Shown here piece after piece: positions 53,377 through 63,873 of a stretch of 64,000 nucleotides of DNA. The DNA lies in NCBI GenBank assembly GCA_032209605.1, contig JASFXZ010000020.1, forward strand, positions 1,681,501 through 1,745,500, written 5' to 3'. Position 1 is the first letter of the stretch. Each line of letters starts with the position of its first letter. The notes below the pieces were generated by a model. That model was not told where the DNA came from and did not search any database. It was given only the letters and a program-made list of their open reading frames with translations. A program made the translations under genes and the position numbers. Source of the stretch: Mactromeris polynyma. Taxonomy: Eukaryota; Mollusca; Bivalvia; Venerida; Mactridae.

Positions 53377-54561
53377 TTACAGCTGTCCGGCAACGCCCGA
53401 CCTGAACGCCTCGATGGTAGTGGCTACTGTCAGGTGAGCTGGAAGAGTGTTCCATAGTCGTATGCTTGAGGGGAAGAAAGAATGTCTGTATGAGTCCGTT
53501 CTACAGAATGGCACCATGTATCTTGCGTGTGTGTTGATTGCAGTGGAGGTACGATAGTGGGAGGATGCATCAATGTCGACCAGGCAGTATAAAATGCGGT
53601 ACACCATGATGACCTTTGTGTATTTTCTGCGTTGCTGCAATGTTTGCCAGCCAAGTTTGTTAATCATGTTGGTGGTGCTACTTGTGGTGTGATAGTCTCC
53701 TGTGACGAAGCGGGCTGCTCGACGCTGTACAGCCTCTAGTGACTGTATACAGTTCTGAGTATGAGGGTCCCATACTGGGGCAGCATATTCTAGGATGGGT
53801 CGCACAAGGGACTTGTAGCACTGGTCCTTGATGTGGCTAGGACAACTCTGCAGGTTTCTGCGTAGGAAGGCTAGGCTGTTGTTTGCCTTCTTTACAGTTG
53901 TCTCTACATGAGGCTTCCAGGATAGCTCTTCTGATAGGGTGACGCCGAGATATCTTCCTGTCTTGGCAACTGCTAGTGTTTCGCCGTGGATGGTATAGGC
54001 TGTAGATGTTGGATTTCTCTTGCGGCTGAATCTTATGACTTCGCATTTACTGGGGTTGAATGACATTTGCCAGTCCTCTTCCCATTTCTGTAGGCTATCA
54101 ATGTCCTCTTGTAGGGCTATGGAGTCTTGGATAGTCCTTATCTTCCTGTATAGCAAACTGTCATCAGCAAAAAGTCGTGAAGTAGATGAAGCTTTTGCTG
54201 GGAGGTCGTTGATATACAGGAGAAAGAGAAGAGGGCCTATCACTGAACCCTGTGGTACTCCCGAGGTAACAGGTGCTGATGTAGATACCTGGTTTTCTAC
54301 GACCACTCGTTGGCTTCTGTCTGTCAGGAAACTTCTTATCCACTGTAGAGTGTTTCCTCGAATACCATAGTGGTGGAGTTTGTGCAGCAATCGTTCATGA
54401 GGCACCTTATCGAACGCCTTGCTAAAGTCAAGCAAGATGGCGTCTACTTGCTCTCCGTCATCTAGAGCTGATGCTAGGTCCTGGATGGTTATGATAAGTT
54501 GGCTCTCACAGGACCTCTTTTTCCTGAATCCATGTTGAGCATCAGATAATATTTGTAAACG
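53377..54561 (-). pseudogene. 5'-truncated LINE reverse transcriptase (non-LTR ORF2 remnant)
   Basis: An open frame of about 395 codons on the minus strand with the C-terminal part of a non-LTR retrotransposon reverse transcriptase. Seen in order: DAQHGFRKKRSCESQL, ILLDFSKAFDKVPHERLL, GVPQGSVIGPLLFLLYINDL, the catalytic FADD box (SRLFADDSLLY), then the thumb (WQMSFNPSKCEVI, LGVTLSEELSWKPHV, SLVRPILEYAAPVWDP) and the RAARFV region to AFRSGVAGQL and the stop. An in-frame stop at 54562-54564 and loss of all upstream sequence (endonuclease, first RT blocks) mark 5' truncation, the normal fate of LINE copies. The catalytic Asp pair and the rest of the frame are intact, so the insertion looks fairly young. 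Clade is probably in the Jockey/CR1/L2 group; not resolved by eye. It lies between two divergent genes. Confidence 0.9.
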
Positions 54562-54642
54562 CTATCCTAAATATCTAATTATTTCGACTATGTGTGGACT
54601 GAGAACAAGAAATATGAATCACAATACCCATATATAGATATA

Positions 54643-54789
54643 GTATTGTCCAGTTTTATTGTCCTGTCAAAATTTGCATATCTTATGGTCAATGCACATT
54701 ATAAATAAGTCTTCATCGAAACTTATTTATAGCGTGCATTGACCATGAAGATATGCATATTTTGACAGGTCAATAAAACTGGACAATAC
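54643..54789. repeat. 148-bp near-perfect palindrome upstream of RBMX2
   Basis: Left arm begins GTATTGTCCAGTTTTATTGT and the right arm ends ACAATAAAACTGGACAATAC-like inverse; the arms are about 68 bases with few mismatches around a loop CTTCATCGAA. It ends about 175 bases before the RBMX2 start codon. Probably a small MITE. Confidence 0.8.
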
Positions 54790-54965
54790 ATATACGGTAC
54801 ATAGATATATTTTAAATGTGTTTATTCCGCTAACAGTGAGTATGGTACGCAGAAAAACAGCAAATGTCGTGAAATAAACATTTTTGGAAAATCGCATTCA
54901 CGATGACTGATCACAAATAATCTACTTTCTCGTAAACCTTCTGTTGCATTCATAACAACACCATA

Positions 54966-54979
54966 ATGAATCCACTAAC
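54966..54979 (+). CDS. RBMX2: RBMX2 exon 1, coding part (14 nt)
   Basis: ATG AAT CCA CTA AC, followed by the perfect donor GTAAGT at 54980. Only MNPL and two bases of Thr are encoded. The start was chosen because MNPLT matches the RBMX2 N terminus and the phase fits exon 2 exactly. The 5' UTR extends left, limit unknown. Confidence 0.9.
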
Positions 54980-57900
54980 GTAAGTATCTGTATTATTCCA
55001 TATCGTTTTAACAAACACACTAATGTTTACGCGCTAGTCGGGCTACGAGCAAACAAGTGCAGTTTTCGGCTAATAACTTTCGGACAAACTTATTGGGGTT
55101 TTCTCTAGGAATTTTCAGCAAGGGGTCATTAGACCCAGGTGTTTGACAAATTGGGGGTCTTAAGTGTATTTGTAGGGTCCTATATATGATTTTAGGGTTC
55201 CCAGGGATGCACAGTAAGTTGAAAATGAGTCCCAAGAAAGAAAAGGAAGTCAGAAGAATTCCAGACGTTTCACCCCCAAGTCGTTTCCACCCCAAGACGT
55301 TTCCACCCCAAGACGTTTCACCCCCAAATCATTTCCTCACAAGACGTTTCACCCCCAATTTTAATAGACACTAGACTTTTCACCCCCACCTTTTAATATA
55401 ATTATTTTTGTGTGATTTACTATTTTATTTGATGTTTTTTCAAATTAAATTGTTAAGTTATAGTTAAAAAACCCTCTATCTTCATGTTTAATGACTTTGC
55501 AGTAATGTTGTGATTTAATGAACACCCTTTTCACTTATTATATAATTCTGTAATAAAAAATATGAATATGATTTGTAAAAAGTTGTGAAAAACATAACTG
55601 ATTTGAAAAAATAACTGCCTTATCATGATTAAAAAGTAAATAAGTATTATTTATTCAATGGCAAAATTATAAAAAACTTAACATAATACTACTATTAATT
55701 GTATCCATATATATCAATGTACACTTCTTTTTTGCATTTTAATCTTTATTTAAATAACTAAATATACTTTATAGACATAATTAGAAATGCATGTAAACTT
55801 ATTTAATTATCATTATGTCTACTCATCCTTATTATTTGTTAAGTCTCAGTAGTAATATTTATGTTGGGGGTGAAACGTCTGCATATGTAACAAATACTGA
55901 GACTATTCACCCCCAAAATGGGGGTGAAACGTCTTGGAAGGAAATGACTTGGGGGTGTCGTGAAACGTCTGACAACCAAGTCAGAAACTCAAGATTTCTA
56001 TCTCAAGGAAATCCCTGATATTATTCGTTGTCATTTTATCAATGACTATGGTACTTAAACTATGCAAAATGAAGTTAATACTAGAGTCAACTTGGAAGAT
56101 TAAAAGAACAACTTGGATTTAAACAGGCTGGTATATGTATAATTGTAGTTAGACTTGTTTGAACTCTAGGTAGCGGTGAGATTTTCTTCCGATATCAAAC
56201 AGTCAGAACACCTTAACAATTGTACGAAAATTATCCACAACTAGCGTGGTTTAATCGGATGGAATTTCTATGTGGTTTTTACCAGCTGTGTTAACAGGTT
56301 AAAACCGTCTTGGTCAATGTTCTCAGATGTTCAGTATGAAATGTGGTCATACAGTGTTAAAAAGTCTATTTGAATATTGCTGATTGTTATAATGTGAAAG
56401 TGTGTCTTTCAGGAATATAAAGAACCAACAAAAGTTGAACCAGACTGAGTTAGCTCTCGGACTGACGGGGAAGAAATCTTGGCATGATCAATACAGGGAC
56501 AGTGCTTGGATCTTTGTTGGAGGGTTGCCATTTGATCTAACAGAGGGAGACATCCTTTGCGTGTTTTCGCAGTATGTATATACTATGTATTACTGGGAGA
56601 TGTAGTGAAGGAAGGGTAAAGCTCCTAACTCAAAGGCAGTAAGTTGAAACCCACTTTAGGCAAGGTGGAACTATCCCTGTCCTTCACATTCCAGAGCAAC
56701 AACATCTTGACAACAGCTGAAATATGCATTGATGCATCTCTTGAGACGTTACACAGTAAATTAAATTAATTCACTGAGTTTTGGAAGGCTGTGTTGCTGA
56801 CACTGTCTCGAATTTTGATCGCACAATACCAATATAGTTAAGTAAGTTGCTTGTGTTCTACTAAAATTATAGAACATCAAATACTTCACAATGTGGTTTA
56901 TTTCAAGAGTAAAATAGTTGACTTTAAAGGACTATTTTTTAGACAAAACTTTATTCTGGCAATAATGTAGTTAAGTCTCGTTTATTTGCTGATATTCAGG
57001 TAAGCAATAATCTGCATGTTATTACCAATATAAATACACATGCAGACCATTCTGCGTTTCAGGTATGGTGAGATTGTAAATATAAATACACATGCAGACC
57101 ATTTTGGGTTTCAGGTATGGTGAGATTGTAAATATAAATACACATGCAGACCATTTTGGGTTTCAGGTATGGTGAGATTACCAATATAAATACACATGCA
57201 GACCATTTTGGGTTTCAGGTATGGTGAGATTGTAAATATAAATACACATGCAGACCATTTTGGGTTTCAGGTATGGTGAGATTGTAAATATAAATACACA
57301 TGCAGACCATTTTGGGTTTCAGGTATGGTGAGATTGTAAATATAAATACACATGCAGACCATTTTGGGTTTCAGGTATGGTGAGATTGTAAATATAAATA
57401 CACATGCAGACCATTTTGGGTTTCAGGTATGGTGAGATTGTAAATATAAATACACATGCAGACCATTTTGGGTTTCAGGTATGGTGAGATTGTAAATATA
57501 AATACACATGCAGACCATTTTGGGTTTCAGGTATGGTGAGATTGTAAATATAAATACACATGCAGACCATTTTGGGTTTCAGGTATGGTGAGATTGTAAA
57601 TATAAATACACATGCAGACCATTCTGGGTTTCAGGTATGGTGAGATTGTAAATATAAATCTGGTGAGGGATCAGAAGTCGGGAAAATCAAAAGGATTTTG
57701 TTTCATATGTTATGAAGATCAACGCAGTACAATTCTGACTGTTGATAATTTGAATGGCATTAAGGTGAGATATTTTCTGTATTCTTACGTTACTGTATAC
57801 AATGTTATCTTTCACTTTGGTAGAAGCTGTTGTGGAGAGGTTGTTGCTCTAGAGAGCCTAAAGTGATAGTGAATTCTTACCCCAGGGAATATTTAGTGTT

Positions 57901-60900
57901 GTCAGGGGTTCCATTTGACTCCTGGACTTTCCAAAATGATTCTGGCCGATGGGTACATTTTTCTCTAAATTATAGTCATTTGGTAAAATCCAGTAAAAAA
58001 TTATCAAAATGACCCTCCAGATTCAAAACCTCCTGGTTGTTGACGATAGATTGTTCTTCAAGAGGGCCGCTATGGATAGACGCTCTGTATTAAATTTATC
58101 CTGTGCGAGCCTTTTGTTTAATGACTTGATATAAAATCAGTCTTGAATGTCTTGAGACATAAGTTTATTATTGAATAATTACACTCATTAATTATCTAGT
58201 CTAACCAAATGATTGCAGAGATAGCTAAATTCATCTGTTGTTGCCGTTGCAGTTAATTTTTAACCAGGTTTTCAATGAATGGTGATGTTGTTGGACAGAC
58301 GGTTGGTCGTCAAACTGAGGGTTTACGGTGAATAACTAGTTTCGTTTGTCATATTTACTCCAAACTTAAGTGTATAGTAAGAACGTGTGAAGAGCTTGCT
58401 TGGGATTGCTGTTTGGGCCATTCCGTCCAAGGTCACGCATACTAAAAATAGGAAATCATTTTCTGGCGAATAACTCGAGTGTATTGTAATAACTTATGCA
58501 GGGCTTACTTGGGATTGCTTTTTGGATGTTCTATCCAAGGTCAAGGTCACTAAATGCATGTCTGCAATATAGTTTATCTTACACACAGGTTTTTCTACAA
58601 AATCTTCCATTACATTCAACTAAATGACCTGAAATAACTTGATGTCTATTGTTCTTGATGTTGAAAACCTGGTTTAGTAGGATTTCCACATTTCTTGTTA
58701 AAAGTTTTACTGCCTTTCAAGCAAGTTGTCTTAGAAATGTATTTTCCCCCATAACATTCCACCTACCAAGTTAAATTTGAAAACTCAACAATCTATAAAA
58801 CAATATGCAATGCTAGTAAAATATTTTTTGAAGACTTAACTTGTCTCCTGCATTATAAATTATGCAGAATTCCTGTACTATTGCCTGAAATGGTAAGCTG
58901 CTAAACTTCCTCCTTACATCATTAGTCATGATTTAACTTCAGTTGCTTGGTCGCATGATTCGTGTTGACCATGTAGAAGATTATAAAAAGCCCAAGGAAC
59001 ACGGGACTGAGGACGAGATTACAATGAAACTCAGAGCAGTAGGCTGTGCTCCGAGAGTACCAGATTCCCCGGAGGAAATGTCGAGCGAAGAAGAACCACT
59101 GCAAGTCAAAGTGAAAGTGAAGAAAGGTACTAGATCATGACCCTTGTTTGGTCAGTTTAGGGGTCGGTTGTGGGAACTATTCCCATGATAAAAAAAGTTT
59201 ATTTTCCTAAGTTTTTCATTCGGAAATTTGGATTCAGAGCCACTGAGACCGATTTCTAGATTGACATTAAAAATGATTAATCAGATGAGTATTTATGAGG
59301 AGGGGGGTAGGGGTGAACTGCTACTGAAGTGTTCCAGATTGAGGGTTTGGCTCTGTTGACACCCCTGTTTTCTTTTCAAATTCCTCTCCTCCAAAAAAAG
59401 CATAAAGGGTGAGGTATGATGCATATTTCTTTAAATTTTTTAAGACATTTGTCAGATATGTATATTTTTCAAAATTGATTGAAACATACATCTCCCTGCA
59501 TAAATTATTAGATTTCTACTATCGGACGTTATGCACCTTTTGTTGCATTTTTAGTTTAAACTTGTTTATATTGCCTTGAATGTGAAACAGGGCACAGGAT
59601 TATATACTCACAATCACCACTCAAAACATTACATTTACACTTATAAGTCTGATCGTGGTTTGAGTGTGAAATATGTATGATAATGTAAAATGAGTGCTGG
59701 ATGTTCTTTGTGACGTTTTCTTAGAGATTTGAGTGGAATATTGGATCTGGGAGTAATTGTTCAGTGTGGCCATAAAACCCAATAATTACTCCCAGATCTC
59801 TTAATCTCTCTAAAATCTCAAAGACAAGGGTCCAAAAAGAATGCACCTATTTAACATGTTCATGCATTTCCACTCTCCAACTTCCACCATCAGACTAGAA
59901 AGAGTAGTAAATTTTGTAATTTGAGTGCTGAATGTAAGTATCCTTTATAATCCCAGGTCCTGGTATTGCAATGTATATTAATTACTCTCATGAGGTACCT
60001 GGAGAATCTTGTCCAAGGCAGGATTTGAACCCGCAATGTCTACTTCAGTTCTGGGCTCTATTCTAGACCCATGTCACTGTATGTGCTGCCACTTTGAAAG
60101 CCAGACAGATAAGCTGAATTTTGATACACTTATGACTCCTTCAATCATGTATAGTTGAATAAATGTTTGAAAGCAAGATAAGGTATTACAGCCAGACCTC
60201 GTTCATTCGAAATTTTGTCAGGTCCGAAATTTTATTTCGAATAATACATGGTTTAGATTTCGATCTAATTCAACGTGCAGCATAAGAAGATACATCAAGA
60301 CCTGATATTTACTTTGAATGGTACCGAGTATTCGGATAGTTGTCAAAGGTTGTCGAATAAACGAGGTCCGACTGTAATTTGTTAATTAATGAGAGACTGG
60401 TATTAGTAAACTCGTGTAATTTAGGGTAGTTTGCTCAAACGTTCAAAGTGCAAGTTTTCTGTTCACAGAGAAGAAAGTTAAAGTGAAGAAAGAGAAAAAG
60501 AGTAAGAAGAGAAAGAAAAGACACTCATCAAGTTCTGATAGTGAATCGGACTCCGAAACTACGACATTACAGAAGGTAAAAGTCAAGAAGGAGAAACATG
60601 ATCCTGGATATGACAAAGCTGTGAATGCTGGAAAAGAAAAATTCAAGTCGAAAAGATCTCATTCCCCGTACGATACATCTGAGAGACAGAAGTTTTTAAA
60701 GTATAATAAAGAGTTATCTGATGGAGGAAGGGAGTATAATGACTCCGAGAGAGGTAGAGAAAGAGGAAATAGAGACATTACGAGTAGTGATGATTCTTAT
60801 GTTCATCAGGGAAGAGACAGAGATAGTAAGAATAGTAGAAATAAAGACAAGGATTATGTCGATAGAGATAGTAATGAAGCATTAAATAAAGAGTTTAGAG

Positions 60901-61394
60901 ACGGTGACCGCAATTATAACAGTGGCCGAAATAGTCGAGACTTTGACAGAAATCGAGATGTTAGGGACTTTGACAGAAATCGAGGTGGTAGGGACTTTGA
61001 CAGAAATCGGGATGGTATGGACTTTGACAGAAATCGAGATGGTAGGGACTTTGACAGAAATCGGGATGGTAGAGACTTTGACAGAAATCGAGATGGTAGA
61101 GACTTTGACAGAAATCGAGATGGTAGGGACTTTGACAGAAATCGTGACGGTACAAACTTTGATAGAAATAGAGGTGGTAGGGACTTTGACAGAAATCATG
61201 ACGGTACGAACTTTGATAGAAATCGAGATGGTAGGGACTTGGACAGAAATCGGGATGGTAGAGATTCAGGAAGCAGTAGAGGCAAGAAGAACTATCATGA
61301 AATGGATAGAACATATCATAATCGGGATGAGAGAGTGTATGATAAAACAGACAGTCATAGAAGGGATAGAAGAGATAAATACAGTGATGATTAA
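54966..61394 (+). CDS. RBMX2: RBMX2 homologue, RRM splicing factor of the RES complex, complete
   Basis: Coding exons 54966-54979, 56413-56571, 57635-57764, 58943-59126 and 60469-61394: 1413 nt, 470 residues, all phases consistent and all introns GT-AG. The start MNPLT is the RBMX2 N terminus. Residues 28-112 hold WHDQYRDSAWIFVGGLPFDL (RNP2 IFVGGL), EGDILCVFSQYGEIVNINLV, KGFCFICYEDQRSTI (RNP1) and GRMIRVDHVEDYK, the RBMX2/Ist3 RRM and following helix. RBMX2/Ist3 (Snu17) joins Bud13 and Pml1 in the RES complex of activated spliceosomes (family knowledge). After residue 150 the tail is basic and Ser-rich, then Arg/Asp-rich with a 12-unit nonamer repeat at residues 319-426. Human RBMX2 is 322 residues, so this tail is unusually long. 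Poly(A) signal at 61546. Confidence 0.95.
55240..55980. mobile_element. Inverted-repeat element with GGGGGTGAAACGTCT motifs, in RBMX2 intron 1
   Basis: Left cluster CAGACGTTTCACCCCCAAGT, then four more GACGTTTC(A)CCCC units to about 55390. Right cluster from 55862: GGGGGTGAAACGTCTGCATA, GGGGGTGAAACGTCTTGGAA and ACTTGGGGGTGTCGTGAAAC, ending GTCTG. The two clusters are inverse. The AT-rich middle (55391-55860) has no open frame. Confidence 0.7.
56413..56571 (+). CDS. RBMX2: RBMX2 exon 2
   Basis: 159 nt, residues 5-58. Acceptor GTCTTTCAG at 56412, donor TCGCA|GTATGT. Encodes GKKSWHDQYRDSAWIFVGGL and the first RRM helix ending CVFSQ. Confidence 0.95.
57030..57660 (+). repeat. 52-bp tandem repeat duplicating the exon 3 splice acceptor, 12 acceptor copies
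   Basis: Unit AAATATAAATACACATGCAG ACCATTTTGGGTTTCAGGTA TGGTGAGATTGT. Each contains the 3' splice site GGGTTTCAG|G and the first codons of exon 3 (Tyr Gly Glu Ile Val Asn). The acceptor occurs near 57060, 57112, 57164, 57216, 57268, 57320, 57372, 57424, 57477, 57530, 57582 and 57634. The last is the real one; after it the sequence leaves the repeat into exon 3. One unit (57180) has TTACC in place of TTGTA. Confidence 0.95.
57635..57764 (+). CDS. RBMX2: RBMX2 exon 3
   Basis: 130 nt, residues 58-101, YGEIVNINLVRDQKSGKSKG and FCFICYEDQRSTI then LNGIK. Acceptor GGTTTCAG at 57634 (last unit of the 52-bp array), donor AAG|GTGAGA. Its first 22 bases are part of the repeat. Confidence 0.95.
57903..58034. 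mobile_element. MITE family D, copy 3
   Basis: CAGGGGTTCCATTTGACTCC to ACCCTCCAGATTCAAAACCT, with GATTCTGGCCGATGGGTACA inside. Shortened in the middle relative to 40536-40730. Confidence 0.6.
58320..58560. repeat. SINE-like repeat, two ~105-bp units
   Basis: GAATAACTAG...GTGTATAGTAA...GGGATTGCTGTTTGGGCCAT CCAAGGTCAC-type text occurs twice, the second as GGGATTGCTTTTTGGATGTT. It lies in RBMX2 intron 3. Confidence 0.5.
58943..59126 (+). CDS. RBMX2: RBMX2 exon 4
   Basis: 184 nt, residues 102-162. LGRMIRVDHVEDYKKPKEHG completes the RRM and adjoining helix; GCAPRVPDSPEEMSSEEEP follows, then the basic VKVKVKK. Acceptor TAACTTCAG, donor AAAG|GTACTA. Confidence 0.95.
60187..60376. mobile_element. 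Tc1/mariner-like MITE, family A, copy 5
   Basis: TACAGCCAGACCTCGTTCAT to AATAAACGAGGTCCGACTGT A. The clearest copy of the family, about 90 bases upstream of RBMX2 exon 5. Confidence 0.8.
60469..61394 (+). CDS. RBMX2: RBMX2 exon 5 (stop codon), Arg/Asp repeat tail
   Basis: 926 nt, residues 163-470. Acceptor CTGTTCACAG at 60468. Begins EKKVKVKKEKKSKKRKKRHS, then HSSSSDSESDSE, a mixed basic-acidic region, and twelve nonamers of RDFDRNRDG type. Ends KYSDD then TAA at 61392-61394. Low complexity but an open frame of 308 codons with codon variation among repeats, so it is translated. Confidence 0.95.
60936..61259 (+). repeat. 27-bp coding minisatellite, 12 copies, RDFDRNRDG repeat
   Basis: Twelve in-frame units, variants RDFDRNRDV, RDFDRNRGG, MDFDRNRDG, TNFDRNRGG, RDFDRNHDG, TNFDRNRDG and RDLDRNRDG. 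Unit length divisible by three, so copy number can change without frameshift. The opposite strand is also open across it by composition. Confidence 0.95.
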
Positions 61395-61545
61395 AGACAA
61401 TCTAGAATTAAATCGGAATAAACAAGCAGAGAAATGCATGTTCTGAACATTTTTTTTGAAAAGGTGTTTTAACATGATGATAAAGAATTGAAATTTGAAA
61501 ACTGTACAAAAATGTTATTTTGTAACCAACTTTTCTATATGACAC

Positions 61546-61551
61546 AATAAA
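61546..61551 (+). promoter_or_regulatory. Polyadenylation signal of RBMX2
   Basis: AATAAA 152 bases after the stop. An earlier AATAAA at 61417-61422, 23 bases after the stop, is another candidate. Confidence 0.55.
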
Positions 61552-61770
61552 TATGGCTATTAGTCTGTATCGGTTGAATCAGACGGAAACAAAATGAAAC
61601 AAGTCTGAAAATATACTTCTTTATTTTTTCTAACAAACATTTACAACTCGTAAAATCTCCCATCACCGTAACAATTTCCATTTTGAATATCATTGTGTAA
61701 AAGAGTCGCTAGTCTATCTGTGTATAAATGTAGAAGCATTTGGCTAGTTTCCTTTCTCACTGCGGGCTCC

Positions 61771-62030
61771 AGTCATTTTTTTCAGTTTTACGGGAAGTAA
61801 GGCAGGTCCTTTTGATAGGGAAAATTTGCATCGTGAATCACCGAATTTGGGTATTTATAAGGCTAAAATTTTGAGTAATTTTACTTAAGCGGAAGTAGGG
61901 GGAAAATGTATACTTTTTTCTTTGGGCAAAGGGGCCCAATACCAGCCCCAAATTTGCCATAGAAAGTATGCAAATTTCCCCTATCATAAGGACCCGCCAT
62001 ACTTCCCCTAAAACTGGAAAAAAGGCTGAC
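61771..62030. mobile_element. Palindromic MITE, unnamed family
   Basis: TTTTTTCAGTTTTACGGGAA GTAAGGCAGGTCCTTTTGAT at the left faces ATAAGGACCCGCCATACTTC and CCCTAAAACTGGAAAAAAG at the right. GCAAATTT pairs also mirror each other. The phrase AAAATGGCCTATACTTGGCC at 36668 is related in style. Confidence 0.65.
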
Positions 62031-62252
62031 TTGTATATTAAATTTTGTAGCGTAATCTGACAGTTCTACCATTGGGTGTCTGTACTGAGCATTGTAGTAT
62101 TTTGCGTAGAGTTCACTCGTTCTTTGTTAACAACTACGTTTCCATTTGCACTGAATCTTTTAACTCTATGACATTTACAGAAATAGATTCGATAATATAA
62201 CAGTTATTTTACATGTGATTGCAGAAAAGTCAGCTCTATTTCTCTGTTCAAG

Positions 62253-62427
62253 CAGGGGTTCCACTAGGTGCTGAATTTCAAGGGTCATTTTTGACGGGAT
62301 TTCATAGCCACATACCTATAATTAAGAGAAAAATTGACCCTTCAGCCAGAATCCTTAGGGTCAAATTATGGTCTTTTGGAGTATCCATGGGTCAAAAGGT
62401 CAATTCAAGGGTCAAATGGAACCCCCA
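62253..62427. mobile_element. MITE family D, copy 4
   Basis: CAGGGGTTCCACTAGGTGCT to GGGTCAAATGGAACCCC, a clear inverted end pair with TTCAGCCAGAATCCTTAGGG inside. Best-preserved ends of the family. Confidence 0.7.
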
Positions 62428-62974
62428 AATTGCAGGAAGAAAATAGCAACATGTTTCTCTGGATGTCAGGCAACAGTTCTAAAAACAACTAAATCAGGAA
62501 AAGAGTGTTGACTTTTTCTACAAAACCCATGAAATAACTGACGATTATCAACAAAATTGGTATTTTATATAAAATCTACAATGTATAACATTTGGCGGAA
62601 TTTAACACACACCCAAAATATACACAGGGCTGTTTGTTGGATTGATGCCCTGGACCCATTGGGGACCTTCAGTGGCCCCCTGGACCCCGTGCCAAATTTT
62701 CAGCCGATTTTGAAACTTTGCAATCTCATGCCTGATATACAGTGCAACTTCTCCCTTGTAACACCCTGTAGGAGATGCAAACTTTGGCAGTTGAGAGGTT
62801 GGTGCTCTAGTGGATTCAATTAGTAGTAGATTCTTACTACTGGAAAATTTGACGTTGAAGAGAGGGAGAGGGTCTCTCTAGAGAGGTTGCACTGTATAAT
62901 ATGTTCACTGGCAGCCATATTCTACTTGCTTATGATTTTGGGTGCAGTAAAAATGAAATACATTGGAGCTGTTT

Positions 62975-63308
62975 CACAACAAAACCTGTATTAGTGACCA
63001 AACAATCCATTTTCAGGTTTTCACAGATATTTTCTAGTTTCATTTAATATAAAAATATTAAAATTGGATTTCTATTTTTCTTTTCATAGCAATTCCAATA
63101 TTTAGAACAAAATGTAAACGTACGTTCACAGACAGAAAGAAACAAATTTCCAAACTTGTATCAACATTTTCATGTTCATTTAATTGTAATAATCAAAATT
63201 ACGCAACAATGACACTTCTGAGAATGTGCTTAGGTTGTGACCTCAAAAATTTGAATTGGAAATATTAAATATCATAACCAACGTCACTAATGCAGGTTTT
63301 GTCATGGA
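62975..63308. mobile_element. MITE family E, copy 3
   Basis: CACAACAAAACCTGTATTAG to CACTAATGCAGGTTTTGTCA. Both inverted ends are present, about 24 bases, and AACAATCCATTTTCAGGTTT is shared with 11605. Confidence 0.7.
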
Positions 63309-63700
63309 AGTGTCTATATTGTTTCAACAAAACTCTGCCATTGAAAATCATCATTATAAAAATAATTCTAAACAAAGACCACACGCCATAAAGTACTAAG
63401 TACTGTAAAATCAGACATTTTTGTGAGGGAATTTTTTTTCACAAGATCAGTATAGTAGACGATAAATCCTCGCTAAATATTATTCTGTTAATTTAACAAC
63501 AAACATTTTGTGTCTATTTGACCTCTTGCAGCAACTTTATCCCTCAAATTTGAGTAATATTGGCCTCGAGAAAATATCGGAATTTATGGCATTATATCTA
63601 AAAAAAAAACTCAACAAGTTCATAAAAATATATGCACCTTTTCATCAAATCTAATCATACAAGAATATCAATTCTACAGCACACATTTTATTATAACAAA

Positions 63701-63873
63701 CTGTAGTTGGACCTTGTTCATACTAATTCATTGGGTCTGAAATTTTATTTCGAACATGACATGGTTGTGAATAGACTATTACAATTCGGCGTGCTTACTA
63801 AGATACATCGGGGCCCGATTTTTATTTATGTATTCGGATAGAAGATTTGTTGAATAAACGAGGTCTGACTGTA
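63701..63873. mobile_element. Tc1/mariner-like MITE, family A, copy 6
   Basis: CTGTAGTTGGACCTTGTTCA to AATAAACGAGGTCTGACTGT A. Right end good, left end diverged. Confidence 0.65.

Noticed and set aside
54020..54370. Plus-strand frame of 116 codons
   Set aside because: Antisense shadow of the LINE reverse transcriptase.
60882..61314. Open frames on the minus strand (and a second plus frame) across the RBMX2 repeat
   Set aside because: They exist only because the 27-bp unit lacks stops in those frames. The plus frame continuing from the RRM exons is the coding one.
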